A DNA stretch of 12,105 nucleotides from Bacillota bacterium. Its GTDB lineage: Bacteria > Bacillota > Clostridia > Lutisporales > Lutisporaceae. The stretch spans positions 1 through 12,105 of the forward strand of contig JAEXXN010000155.1 in the NCBI GenBank assembly GCA_023405875.1, read 5' to 3'. Position numbers and translations under genes: made by a program. The first letter of the stretch is position 1. Each line of letters begins with the position of its first letter. The notes below the pieces were generated by a model. It saw only the letters and a program-made list of their open reading frames with translations. It was not told the origin of the DNA and made no database searches. Below are positions 1 to 8,071 of the stretch, one piece after another.

Positions 1-14
1 CGTCAAACGGATAG

Positions 15-1529
15 CAGGGCCTGGAGCAGTACAGGAAGCACCTGCCGGATGTAATAATAACAGATATCAGAATGCCCAAAAACGACGGACTTTGGCTGGT
101 TGAAGAGGTCAGGAAGGAGAACAAGCATGCCAAAATACTGGTGCTTACCTGTTATGACGAGTTCTCCTATGCAAGGAAGGCGCTGAAATTCGGAGCAGAT
201 GATTACATTCTGAAATCGGAGGTGGAGGATGAAGAGCTGCTGGCAGTCATGCAATCAATCAAAAGGAAGATAGATGAGTATAACAAGAAAAGACACATAC
301 AGGTAAAGGACCTGATGAATATAAATTATGTCAAAAGATCAATTTTTGTTGATATGATAAAGTCGGATTTCAGGATGGATACGGATATGCTGGAGCGGTG
401 CGGCAGCGTTGAATTTCCTGTAACGGATACAAGACTGGCCTTTGCCAGTGTTTCTATAGACGACAATGCAGAGCAAGGGGACAATGACCTTAATCCAACC
501 AAGCAGACTGATAATGCGGCATTGAACCTTCTTACCGACTCGCTTACAGAAAAGGAGATAGAATTCCTTTTCATATACCGTGAAAAGGAGTATATATTCC
601 TTCTGTCGTCGCCAGACCTCAGCGAAACTGAGATCAAGAGGATATTCGCTGCAGCGGCGGATTCGGTAAGGCAGTATTTTGACTGCTCGCTGAATATTGT
701 CCATACGGAGATATTCGATACTATGGATAAGTGCAGGGATGTCTACAAGGACTTCCTGAACAAGTCGCAAATACTGTTTTATAAGGATGCCGCCTCCTCG
801 TATTTATCGGGAGTAAACAGCATCAGCTTCTCTGAGCCCAACGTATACAGCCTGAAAAAGCAGCTTAACAGGAATATAATCGAAGCCATAGGGCGGGAGG
901 CGGCTATGGAGGCAAAGTCATTGGTAAATGAAACCAGTCTCTATTTTGAGCAGAATAATGTGACTCCCGGCATAGTAAAGATATTCTATACAAATCTGAC
1001 CGGCGACATATTCAGCAGCTATGGGCTTTTCCTGGAAAACAGCAAGCAGCTCCACAACCAGCAGTATTATCACTATCAGATAGAAAGCTCGGGACATATA
1101 AGGGATATCACAGAACTGCTGAACAGTTTTGTAGGCAAGGTCATAGAAGAGATACAGCATATGCGCTTCACCAATTCAAAGCTTCTGATAAATAAGGCGC
1201 TGAATTTTATAGATTGCCATTATGAGGAAAAGATATCCCTTGAGGATGTAGCCCGTGAGCTTCACCTGTCCAAGCAGTATTTATGCAATACCTTCAAAAA
1301 GGAGACCGGGGAGAACATGTCCCTGTATATAAACAAGCTGAGGATCGAAAAAGCCAAGAAGCTGCTGCTGGAATCGGATTTCAGGATTAAGGAGATATTT
1401 GAAGAGGTAGGCTACTCCAACCAGCAGTATTTCAGCAAGGTATTCAAGAAGATCACAGGTATGACCGTCATGGAGTACAAAGAAAACAAGCAGCCCAGGC
1501 AGGGCGCAAAGAAAGTAGAGCTTCAGTAG
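15..1529 (+). CDS. YesN-type response regulator with AraC-family DNA-binding domain (5' end outside window, possible nonsense mutation)
   Basis: This is a two-component response regulator, probably controlling the transport operon downstream. The frame reads through the end of a receiver domain: the phospho-acceptor Asp is codon 63-65 in the motif TDIRMP, followed by the conserved Thr of ILVLTCYD and the switch Lys of DDYILKSE. A poorly conserved middle region follows. The last 100 or so residues form an AraC-type double helix-turn-helix, with its two helical units near 1237-1300 and 1384-1450 (EDVARELHLSKQYLCNTF and IFEEVGYSNQQYFSKVF). The total length fits YesN proteins of roughly 500-540 residues. 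An in-frame TAG lies at 12-14, just upstream of QGLEQYRKH, where homologues normally read through (SNG-x-QGLE). The ATG at 72 has no ribosome binding site and would drop the phospho-acceptor, so I do not accept it as the native start. The partner histidine kinase is presumably upstream. The family call is firm; the gene's intactness is doubtful. Confidence 0.85.
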   Translation, partial: QGLEQYRKHLPDVIITDIRMPKNDGLWLVEEVRKENKHAKILVLTCYDEFSYARKALKFGADDYILKSEVEDEELLAVMQSIKRKIDEYNKKRHIQVKDLMNINYVKRSIFVDMIKSDFRMDTDMLERCGSVEFPVTDTRLAFASVSIDDNAEQGDNDLNPTKQTDNAALNLLTDSLTEKEIEFLFIYREKEYIFLLSSPDLSETEIKRIFAAAADSVRQYFDCSLNIVHTEIFDTMDKCRDVYKDFLNKSQILFYKDAASSYLSGVNSISFSEPNVYSLKKQLNRNIIEAIGREAAMEAKSLVNETSLYFEQNNVTPGIVKIFYTNLTGDIFSSYGLFLENSKQLHNQQYYHYQIESSGHIRDITELLNSFVGKVIEEIQHMRFTNSKLLINKALNFIDCHYEEKISLEDVARELHLSKQYLCNTFKKETGENMSLYINKLRIEKAKKLLLESDFRIKEIFEEVGYSNQQYFSKVFKKITGMTVMEYKENKQPRQGAKKVELQ

Positions 1530-1545
1530 CAACTGAAAAGACAGG

Positions 1546-1564
1546 GAACGGTTCCAAACCGTTC
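1546..1564 (+). other. Small hairpin ahead of the regulator's terminator
   Basis: GAACGGTT (1546-1553) pairs perfectly with AACCGTTC (1557-1564) across a 3-base loop. It has no T-tract of its own and sits 9 bases before the terminator stem, so it is probably part of the 3' end structure of the regulator mRNA. Confidence 0.5.
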
Positions 1565-1572
1565 TGCAGCTT

Positions 1573-1610
1573 ACAGACCTTCCTAAAGAAAAAGGAAGGT
1601 CTGTTTTTTT
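1573..1610 (+). terminator. Intrinsic terminator of the response regulator gene
   Basis: ACAGACCTTCCT (1573-1584) pairs with AGGAAGGTCTGT (1593-1604) around an 8-base A-rich loop and runs into seven Ts (1604-1610). This is a textbook Rho-independent terminator, 44 bases after the regulator stop. It separates the regulator transcript from the transport operon. Confidence 0.93.
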
Positions 1611-1822
1611 ACTCCAAAAACCAAAATATCTTAAAATAATACAAAAATATATTAATACGGTACAAAGCGTTTGTTGGTTGAGGTCGAATTCTGAATTTTT
1701 AAGTAATATTGTATGTAATTACAGTAACCTGGGACGTTTCTTTACCCGCCTCTATTTATTATCATGATAGTAGAAAGATACAAGGTCTGCAAATCAAAAA
1801 TAAAAAGGGGAATCTGAAAGCT
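1611..1822 (+). promoter_or_regulatory. Promoter and leader region of the transport/catabolic operon
   Basis: This AT-rich gap of about 210 bases lies between a terminator and the first transporter gene, so it should hold the operon promoter. A possible -10 is TAATAT at 1704-1709 with no good -35, as is common for activator-dependent promoters. A short inverted repeat, ACAAA-GCG-TTTGT, lies at 1662-1674, about 30 bases upstream of that -10, and could be an activator or repressor site. The region being regulatory is likely; the exact elements are guesses. Confidence 0.4.
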
Positions 1823-3337
1823 ATGGATCAGGATATCAAATTAAGAGTTTCCAATGTTGAGAAGTCCTTTCCGGGAGTCAAGGCATTGGATAAGATTAAT
1901 TTTGCTGTCAGAAAAGGCACGGTTCATGTCATATGTGGTGAGAACGGAGCAGGAAAATCCACATTGATGAAGGTCATCAACGGCATCTACAAGCAGGATT
2001 CAGGGCAGATATTAATTGACGGGAAGGTTGTAGAGATCAATAACCCGATCCAGGCAAGGAGCCTTGGAATATCAATGATTTTCCAGGAGCTCAACTATAT
2101 ACCCGAAATGACGATAGAAGAAAGCCTTTTTGTAGGCAACTGGCCGAGGGACAGGTACGGGAAGGTGGATTGGAAGGAAATAAGGAAGCGTACCCTGGAG
2201 CTGCTGGAGAAGGAAAAGCTCAGTTATGCGCCTGAAACAAAGCTCAAGGACCTGTCGGTTTCGGACATTCAGATGCTGGAAATATTGAAGGCTATTTCCT
2301 ATAATTCGGATATCATAATCATGGACGAGCCCACTTCTGCCATAACCCAGAAGGAGGTAGAGGTTCTTTTCAATAAAATAAATGAGCTGAGGAAACGGGG
2401 TACAAGCATAATCTATATATCCCACAAGATGGATGAAATATTCAGGATAGCAGATGAAATTACGGTATTCAGAGATGGCAGTGTCGTGGATTCGAGACCG
2501 AAGGAAGCTTATGATATGGACACTGTGATCACCCAGATGGTAGGCAGGAAGCTGGAAGCTGTTTTCCAGAAGGAAAGCATAGAGCCGGGGGAACAGGTGC
2601 TCCAGGTAAAGTCTCTGACCGCTGCAAAGTTCTCAAATGTCAGCTTTGACATACGCAAAGGCGAGATCATAGGCTTTGCAGGACTTATGGGAGCAGGAAG
2701 GACAGAGGTGATGCGGGCCCTGTTCGGACTTGATCCTTATTATTCCGGAGAGATCATTATCAAGAACGAAAAGATAGATATAAGGAATGTAAGAAGCAGT
2801 ATAGAAAAGAAAATGGTCATGCTTTCTGAGGACAGAAGACGTTTCGGCATTATTCCGGTGCGGAGCGTCAAGGAGAATGTTTCACTGTCCAGCCTGAAAA
2901 AATTCATATATGGCGGAAGGCTTCATGCTGAGGAAGAGAACCAAAAGATCCAGGAGGTCTGCAAAAGCATGAATGTCAAGACACCGACTTATGAAACCTC
3001 CATTGAGGCACTGAGCGGAGGGAACCAGCAGAAGGTAATACTTGCAAAGTGGATGGTTACCGACCCGGATATCCTTATAATGGACGAGCCGACCAGGGGT
3101 ATAGACGTAGGGGCCAAGCATGAGATATATAAACTGATGACTACTCTGGCAAAGCAGGGTAAGGCTCTCATCATGGTATCCTCAGAGCTGCCCGAGCTCA
3201 TAATGATGTGCGACAGGATATATGTAATGGCAAAGGGGAAGATAACCGGTATGCTTACCAGGGAGGAATTCACCCAGGAAAAGATAATGGAATACGCTAC
3301 AGCGGTAAAAAGACAAGAGGGGGTAGAAATAGCGTGA
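1823..3337 (+). CDS. Sugar ABC transporter ATP-binding protein (RbsA/MglA type, two ATPase domains)
   Basis: This cytoplasmic ATPase powers uptake of a monosaccharide or polyol through the adjacent permease. At 504 residues it matches the RbsA/MglA/XylG family, which fuses two nucleotide-binding domains. Domain 1 has Walker A GENGAGKST at residues 39-47, the Q-loop FQE near 87-89, a modified signature LSVSDIQ near 144-150, and Walker B IIIMDEP near 164-170. Domain 2 has a degenerate P-loop (GLMGAGRTE, from residue 287), a full signature LSGGNQQ from 397, and Walker B ILIMDEPTRGID from 417. A degenerate second P-loop is normal in this family. I chose ATG 1823 because homology begins there and AAGGGG lies 12 bases upstream; a 38-codon extension to 1709 has no family resemblance. 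The gene overlaps the permease by 4 bases. The sequence alone does not show the substrate; the catabolic genes downstream point to a pentitol. Confidence 0.93.
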   Translation: MDQDIKLRVSNVEKSFPGVKALDKINFAVRKGTVHVICGENGAGKSTLMKVINGIYKQDSGQILIDGKVVEINNPIQARSLGISMIFQELNYIPEMTIEESLFVGNWPRDRYGKVDWKEIRKRTLELLEKEKLSYAPETKLKDLSVSDIQMLEILKAISYNSDIIIMDEPTSAITQKEVEVLFNKINELRKRGTSIIYISHKMDEIFRIADEITVFRDGSVVDSRPKEAYDMDTVITQMVGRKLEAVFQKESIEPGEQVLQVKSLTAAKFSNVSFDIRKGEIIGFAGLMGAGRTEVMRALFGLDPYYSGEIIIKNEKIDIRNVRSSIEKKMVMLSEDRRRFGIIPVRSVKENVSLSSLKKFIYGGRLHAEEENQKIQEVCKSMNVKTPTYETSIEALSGGNQQKVILAKWMVTDPDILIMDEPTRGIDVGAKHEIYKLMTTLAKQGKALIMVSSELPELIMMCDRIYVMAKGKITGMLTREEFTQEKIMEYATAVKRQEGVEIA

Positions 3338-4317
3338 GCACACTTAACAAGAACAAGCTATGGTCGGATATAAAAAGTAAATACAGCATATATTTCGTGC
3401 TGGCAGCCCTCTTTGTAATAAGCTGGCTTGCAAATGAAAACTTCGTATCCTTTGAGAATCTTACGAATATCTCGACACAGATAGCTGTCGGAACGATACT
3501 GGCCTTTGGACAGACCATCCATATAATCAGCGGTATGCTGGATTTGTCTTCCGGCTCGGTACTTGCACTGGCAGGAGTACTTTCAATATCGGTATACAAA
3601 ATGACCGGCTCCCTTCTGGTAGCCTTTATAGTTGCAATAGTGACCGGTGTCGTATGTAATATACTGAACGGACTGATGGTTACCAAATTCAAGACACCTC
3701 CGTTCATAGCAACTCTGGCAATGATGACAATGGCCCGCGGTGCAGCGCTTATGTACACCAACGGGCAGAATATATACCAGATAGGTGATTACGTAGTGTT
3801 CGGACAGGGAAGGATATTGGGAATTCCGGCACCGGTAATCTTTATGATAGCGGTACTGCTGGTTACCTGGTACATTCTGAGGCATACGGTATTCGGCAGG
3901 TCAATATATGCCATCGGAGGAAATGAAGAAGCAGCCAATGCTTCAGGTATAAATGTAGATAAAATCAAGATGAGGGCCTTTATCCTCAATGGGATATTGG
4001 TCGGTATAGCAGGCGTATTGTTCATGTCCCGTGTTAACGGGGCGATGCCCAACGGAGCCATAGGTTATGAGTTCAAGGCTCTTACTGCGGCAGTCATCGG
4101 GGGTACAAGCTTTACCGGAGGCATAGGCACAGCGGCAGGAACTCTGGCCGGAGCCTTCATAGTAGGCTTTCTTGACAATATCATGGTCCTGGTGGGAGTC
4201 AACTCCTATCTTCAGCAGATTGTCAGGGGTGCCATCATAGCCCTTGCGGTTATTTACGACATCTGGGCAAAGACCAAGAGGACCAAGAGCAAGCTAGGAA
4301 GCCTGGAAGCGAAATGA
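3334..4317 (+). CDS. Sugar ABC transporter permease (RbsC type)
   Basis: This membrane permease of the BPD_transp_2 (RbsC/XylH/AraH) family forms the translocation pore. The protein is 327 residues, the usual length. Hydrophobic membrane segments run almost throughout, beginning with YFVLAALFVISWLA near residue 21. The family block GRSIYAIGGNEEAANASGI and the later TAAVIGGTSFTGGIGTAAGT are clear. The GTG at 3334 is the chosen start: it overlaps the ATPase stop as GTGA and has AGAGGGGG 10 bases upstream. The frame is open back to 3208, but that part lies inside the ATPase gene and is hydrophilic and unlike the family. Overlap implies translational coupling, so ATPase and permease would be made in matched amounts. 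Confidence 0.93.
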   Translation: MSTLNKNKLWSDIKSKYSIYFVLAALFVISWLANENFVSFENLTNISTQIAVGTILAFGQTIHIISGMLDLSSGSVLALAGVLSISVYKMTGSLLVAFIVAIVTGVVCNILNGLMVTKFKTPPFIATLAMMTMARGAALMYTNGQNIYQIGDYVVFGQGRILGIPAPVIFMIAVLLVTWYILRHTVFGRSIYAIGGNEEAANASGINVDKIKMRAFILNGILVGIAGVLFMSRVNGAMPNGAIGYEFKALTAAVIGGTSFTGGIGTAAGTLAGAFIVGFLDNIMVLVGVNSYLQQIVRGAIIALAVIYDIWAKTKRTKSKLGSLEAK

Positions 4318-4377
4318 TCCAAATAAGTCTACAATAGAGAAATCTATTTAGAGAATAAAATTCAAGGGGGAAGAGAT

Positions 4378-5382
4378 TTGAAAAAGTGGTTGGTAGTTGT
4401 TTTAATTGTATCACTCATGGCTACATTATTCACAGGTTGTAGTCAACCCGCACCGGCACCGGCGCCAGAAACTCCTGCAGCACCGGAAACAGGCGCAGAA
4501 AACAAGGTATACAGAGTAGCATATATTGCAAGAGCACAGGCAGACTCCTTTGCAGCATGGCTTGCAAATGCAGTTGTAGAAGAAGCCGGCAAATATGACA
4601 ATATAAAATTGGACGTATTTGACGGACAGGCTTCTGACGACACAGAAAACGCTCTGATTGAGAATGCAATCACAAACAAGTATGACGCAATCATTATACA
4701 GCCGAACAACGGTGAAGCACAGAGACCCTATGCAGAAAAGGCTGTAGCAGCAGGTATAGTTACAATCACAACCAACGCCCGTATAAGCGGCATTGAAGGA
4801 GCATCTTCAGTTGATGCCGACCCATATGCCCAGGCAGCTGTCAATGCGCAGGTTGCAGTTTCACAGGTTCCCCAGAATGCCAACGTTGTTGTGCTGAAAG
4901 GACCTCCAGGAAACTTCCACGCTGATGCAAGACGTGAAAGCTGGCAGAAGGAATTCTTTGAAAAGAGGCCTGACGTAAAAATCGTCGGAGAAGAAATAGC
5001 CAACTGGAATAAGGATGAAGCAATGAACTATATGGAAACATGGGTTCAGGCAAACGACAAGATCGATGCTATCATAGCAATGAATGACAACATGGCAGCA
5101 GGTGCATTGGAGGTTATAAAAGACAATCCGAAGTTCAAGGACATACTCTCCTATGGTGTTGACGGAACAGCTGAAGCCTGCCTGCTCATCGAAAGCGGCA
5201 AAATGACTTCAACAAGCCTTCAGAGTGCATATGATCTTGCAACAGCGCTGCTTGATACAAGCAACAAGCTTCTTACAGGCCAGGAAAAGCAGATCGATAT
5301 CGATATAGAATGCCCGTTGATAACAAAAGACAACGTTGCAAAGTATATTGAAATGCACAAGAAAGCCGGAGCTATAAAATAA
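4378..5382 (+). CDS. Sugar ABC transporter substrate-binding lipoprotein
   Basis: This is the extracytoplasmic solute receptor of the transporter, in the periplasmic-binding protein family of ribose/xylose binding proteins (Peripla_BP_4 type). The protein is 334 residues. It starts at TTG 4378, placed by a strong AAGGGGG site 7 bases upstream and by the signal peptide that follows: MKKW, a hydrophobic stretch, then lipobox LFTGC with the lipidated Cys at residue 21. A Pro/Ala-rich linker of about 20 residues tethers the domain to the membrane, as expected in a Gram-positive cell. The mature domain shows family landmarks such as DAIIIQPNNGEA, a hinge-region VVVLKGPPGN, and DAIIAMNDNMAAGALEVI. 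Codon choice leans to GCA and ACA, which may reflect high expression. A stable hairpin follows the stop. The ligand is inferred from context only. Confidence 0.92.
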   Translation: MKKWLVVVLIVSLMATLFTGCSQPAPAPAPETPAAPETGAENKVYRVAYIARAQADSFAAWLANAVVEEAGKYDNIKLDVFDGQASDDTENALIENAITNKYDAIIIQPNNGEAQRPYAEKAVAAGIVTITTNARISGIEGASSVDADPYAQAAVNAQVAVSQVPQNANVVVLKGPPGNFHADARRESWQKEFFEKRPDVKIVGEEIANWNKDEAMNYMETWVQANDKIDAIIAMNDNMAAGALEVIKDNPKFKDILSYGVDGTAEACLLIESGKMTSTSLQSAYDLATALLDTSNKLLTGQEKQIDIDIECPLITKDNVAKYIEMHKKAGAIK

Positions 5383-5406
5383 ACAAGAGTTATTGATAAT
5401 AATAAT

Positions 5407-5447
5407 ATGCCTGATACGCGAATTGTACGATTCGCGTATCGGCATTT
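5407..5447 (+). terminator. Long hairpin after the binding-protein gene (partial terminator or mRNA stabiliser)
   Basis: GATACGCGAAT (5413-5423) pairs perfectly with ATTCGCGTATC (5430-5440) across a 6-base loop. After one bulged T, ATGCC (5407-5411) and GGCAT (5441-5445) extend the stem to 16 pairs. Only three Ts follow, so full termination is unlikely. Placed between the binding-protein gene and the enzyme genes, it probably protects the upstream mRNA and lowers read-through, giving more receptor than enzymes. Confidence 0.65.
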
Positions 5448-5472
5448 AAATAAATAGGAAGGGGTTATAACC

Positions 5473-6513
5473 ATGGAAAATAAAGCGGTATTTATGCACG
5501 GCACCAACGAAATGGTATGGAAGGATATGCCTGTGCCGGCTCCTGGGGATAATGAAGTATTGGTAAAGATCGATGCAGTCGGCATCTGCGGCTCGGATGT
5601 ACACTATTACCAGCATGGCAGAATAGGTGATTTTGTTGTTGAGGGCGATTTCATACTTGGTCATGAATGTGCCGGAGAGATTACGGCGGTCGGCAGCAAG
5701 GTTAAGAAGCTGGCAGTTGGAGACCGTGTGGCCCTTGAGCCGGGAAAGACCTGCGGCAAATGCGAGTTCTGCAAAAGCGGCAGATACAATCTCTGCCCTG
5801 ATGTTGAATTTTTTGCAACACCGCCCTATCATGGGGTGTTTACCAATTATGTAACTCATCCGGAGGATATGTGCTTCAAGCTGCCTGAAAATGTATCCAA
5901 TGTAGAGGGAGCGCTTGTGGAGCCTCTTGCGGTAGGCCTTCATGCATCGGAGCTGGGCGGCGTGAAGCTTGGAGATACTGTCGTAATATACGGTGCAGGC
6001 TGTATAGGACTTGTGACCTTACTGGCAAGCAAAGCCAGGGGGGCTTCAAAGATCATTGTTGCGGATGTCCTGGAAAACAGGCTGAAAATGGCTAAAAAGC
6101 TAGGAGCTACCCACGTGATCAACTCTATGGAAGAGGACGCGGTAAAAGCAATAGCGGATATTACTGACGGAAAGGGAGCAGAGGTGGTAATCGACGCAGC
6201 GGCTGCCGATGCCACTGTAAAGCAGACGGTCGATGTGCTGAAGGTTGGCGGTACCATAGTCCTTGTGGGAATGACGGCAAAGGATGAGGTATGCTTCAAT
6301 TTCATGAAGCTGATGAGTAAGGAAGGCACCTTCAAGACGATTTTCCGCTACAGGAATCTTTACCCTGTCGCAATAAATGCCATTGCAAGCGGTACAATCA
6401 AGGTCAAGGATATAGTAAGTCATGAATTTGATTTTGAAAATACCAAGGAGGCCTTTGATTTCGTGGTTAACAATGCCAAGGACGTAGTAAAGGCAGTCAT
6501 CAGGCTCAAATAG
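5473..6513 (+). CDS. Zinc-dependent polyol dehydrogenase (sorbitol/xylitol dehydrogenase family)
   Basis: This medium-chain dehydrogenase/reductase of 346 residues should oxidise a polyol to a ketose with NAD+. Catalytic zinc ligands are visible: Cys39 (in GICGSD), the His64-Glu65 pair (GHE) and Glu150 (VEPLA). The structural zinc site is complete: Cys94, Cys97, Cys100 and Cys108. The Rossmann motif GAGCIG is at residues 174-179, and Asp198 at the end of the second strand favours NAD over NADP. ATG 5473 is preceded by AGGAAGGGG with 8-base spacing. The kinase 18 bases downstream is a xylulokinase, so the natural substrate is most likely xylitol or D-arabitol, both giving D-xylulose. Sorbitol or L-iditol cannot be excluded from sequence because substrate range is broad in this family. 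Confidence 0.88.
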   Translation: MENKAVFMHGTNEMVWKDMPVPAPGDNEVLVKIDAVGICGSDVHYYQHGRIGDFVVEGDFILGHECAGEITAVGSKVKKLAVGDRVALEPGKTCGKCEFCKSGRYNLCPDVEFFATPPYHGVFTNYVTHPEDMCFKLPENVSNVEGALVEPLAVGLHASELGGVKLGDTVVIYGAGCIGLVTLLASKARGASKIIVADVLENRLKMAKKLGATHVINSMEEDAVKAIADITDGKGAEVVIDAAAADATVKQTVDVLKVGGTIVLVGMTAKDEVCFNFMKLMSKEGTFKTIFRYRNLYPVAINAIASGTIKVKDIVSHEFDFENTKEAFDFVVNNAKDVVKAVIRLK

Positions 6514-6531
6514 ATCGGAGGAAGGTCAGAT

Positions 6532-8016
6532 ATGTATTATATAGGTATAGATATAGGAACGACCTCGGTAAAAATACTGGCCATAGATGAAAAGGGCAGT
6601 ATCGTTAAAGCTGCCGTAAAGGACTATCCGATATTTTTCCCCAAGCCCCTCTGGTCGGAGCAAAACCCCGAGGATTGGGTGACACAGACTATTAACGGCC
6701 TTGCCGAGCTCCTGGAGGGTATGGACAAAGAAGAAGTAAAAGCCATAAGCTTCAGCGGGCAGATGCACGGGCTGGTTATACTTGATGCGCTGGACAGGGT
6801 GATAAGACCTGCAATTCTATGGAACGACCAGAGAACGGAAAAGGAATGCAGGTATCTTAATGATGAAATAGGCCGGGAGAAAATATCCCAATGGACAGGG
6901 AACCTTGCCCTTACAGGGTTTACTGCGCCAAAGCTTCTTTGGCTGAAGGAAAACGAACCCTCCAGCTTTGCCAGGATAAAAAAGGTCATGCTTCCGAAGG
7001 ATTATGTTGCTTACAGGCTGTCAGGGGTATTTGCCACCGATATGTCGGATGCATCGGGAACCCTTTATCTGGATGTGAAAAACAGGAAATGGTCGGAGCC
7101 GATGCTTGACCTGCTTGAGATAACAGAAGGTCAGCTGCCTGATTTGTATGAATCCTATGAGACTGTGGGGTACATAAAAAAGGAGCTGGCAGACCAATTA
7201 GGGTTGAAGCCTGAAGTGAGGATAATAATAGGCGGCGGAGACCAGGCTGTCGCGGCTGTAGGCGGAGGGGTCACAGGCCCGGGAGCCTGCTCCCTGTCCC
7301 TGGGAACCTCAGGTGTAGTATTTGCAGCCACAGACAATTTTTTTGCAGATGCAAACAACAGCCTCCACTCTTTCTGCCATGCCAACGGCAAATATCATCA
7401 GATGGGCGTGACTCTGGCTGCGGCCGCATCCTTGAAATGGTGGGTGGAGGAAGTCAATAAATCCGGTGACTTTGATGGGTTGCTTAAGGAAGCGGAGGAG
7501 GCCCCCATAGCTGATAGTGTATTTTACCTGCCATATCTCATGGGAGAAAGAACACCCCACAATGATCCCTATTGCAGAGGCACCTTTATCGGCATGGACA
7601 TGACGCACCGGAGAAAGCACCTGACCCGTGCGGTGCTGGAGGGCGTAGCATTTTCACTCAGGGACACCTTTGAAATAATGAAGGACATGGGTATAAGTAT
7701 TCCTGTAATCAGCATAAACGGCGGAGGAGCAAAAAGCAGGCTTTGGTGTGAGATCATAGCAAATGTCCTCAATGTAAAGGTGGTAAAGCTGAACGCCAAC
7801 GAGGGGCCTGCATACGGAGCTGCAATACTTGCAGCTGTCGGCTCAGGGCTGTTTCCCACTGTTGAAGCTGCCTGTGCTTCATTTATCAGAGTAAGTGAGA
7901 GCATTGAACCGGACAGGGAGAAGGCGGAGCTTTATAACAGCAAGTACAGCATATTTAAAGAAATATACCCTGCAACCAGGGAGCTTTTCAAAAGGCTGGC
8001 AGAGGTGAATAAGTAA
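6532..8016 (+). CDS. xylB: Xylulokinase (FGGY carbohydrate kinase)
   Basis: This enzyme phosphorylates D-xylulose with ATP to D-xylulose 5-phosphate, the entry point to the pentose phosphate pathway. The 494-residue length is typical of XylB. The N-terminal FGGY domain begins with the phosphate-binding IGIDIGTTSVK, followed by the substrate-binding block FSGQMHGLV near residue 80 and LWNDQRT near 98. The probable catalytic Asp is residue 237 in GGGDQAV. The C-terminal domain has the LGTSGVVFA block and the adenosine-binding ISINGGGAKSRLW and GPAYGAAILA stretches. ATG 6532 has GGAGG 10 bases upstream. It is the last gene of the operon and is followed by a terminator. Other FGGY kinases share these motifs, but SGQMHG and the dehydrogenase neighbour favour xylulokinase. 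Confidence 0.92.
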   Translation: MYYIGIDIGTTSVKILAIDEKGSIVKAAVKDYPIFFPKPLWSEQNPEDWVTQTINGLAELLEGMDKEEVKAISFSGQMHGLVILDALDRVIRPAILWNDQRTEKECRYLNDEIGREKISQWTGNLALTGFTAPKLLWLKENEPSSFARIKKVMLPKDYVAYRLSGVFATDMSDASGTLYLDVKNRKWSEPMLDLLEITEGQLPDLYESYETVGYIKKELADQLGLKPEVRIIIGGGDQAVAAVGGGVTGPGACSLSLGTSGVVFAATDNFFADANNSLHSFCHANGKYHQMGVTLAAAASLKWWVEEVNKSGDFDGLLKEAEEAPIADSVFYLPYLMGERTPHNDPYCRGTFIGMDMTHRRKHLTRAVLEGVAFSLRDTFEIMKDMGISIPVISINGGGAKSRLWCEIIANVLNVKVVKLNANEGPAYGAAILAAVGSGLFPTVEAACASFIRVSESIEPDREKAELYNSKYSIFKEIYPATRELFKRLAEVNK

Positions 8017-8023
8017 ATATCCG

Positions 8024-8055
8024 ACCTGGCGCTATTTTCGCCAGGTTTAATTTTT
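8024..8055 (+). terminator. Intrinsic terminator of the transport/catabolic operon
   Basis: ACCTGGCG (8024-8031) pairs with CGCCAGGT (8039-8046) around a 7-base loop, followed by the T-rich tract TTTAATTTTT. It starts 8 bases after the xylulokinase stop and closes the operon. Confidence 0.9.
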
Positions 8056-8071
8056 ATAATATAACGGGGCA

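Noticed and set aside
72..74. ATG as the native start of the response regulator
   Set aside because: It lies inside the TDIRMP motif after the phospho-acceptor Asp, has no ribosome binding site, and the receiver-like frame continues upstream of it.
1661..1676. CcpA cre site upstream of the transport operon
   Set aside because: Only the central AAAGCG fits the cre consensus; the flanking TG and CA positions are wrong.
1709..1822. 38-codon N-terminal extension of the ABC ATPase
   Set aside because: The translated extension has no family resemblance and no ribosome binding site; AAGGGG and the conserved N-terminus support ATG 1823.
3208..3333. Longer permease starting inside the ATPase gene
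   Set aside because: The extra 42 residues are hydrophilic and out of family; GTG 3334 has a good ribosome binding site and the typical 4-base overlap.
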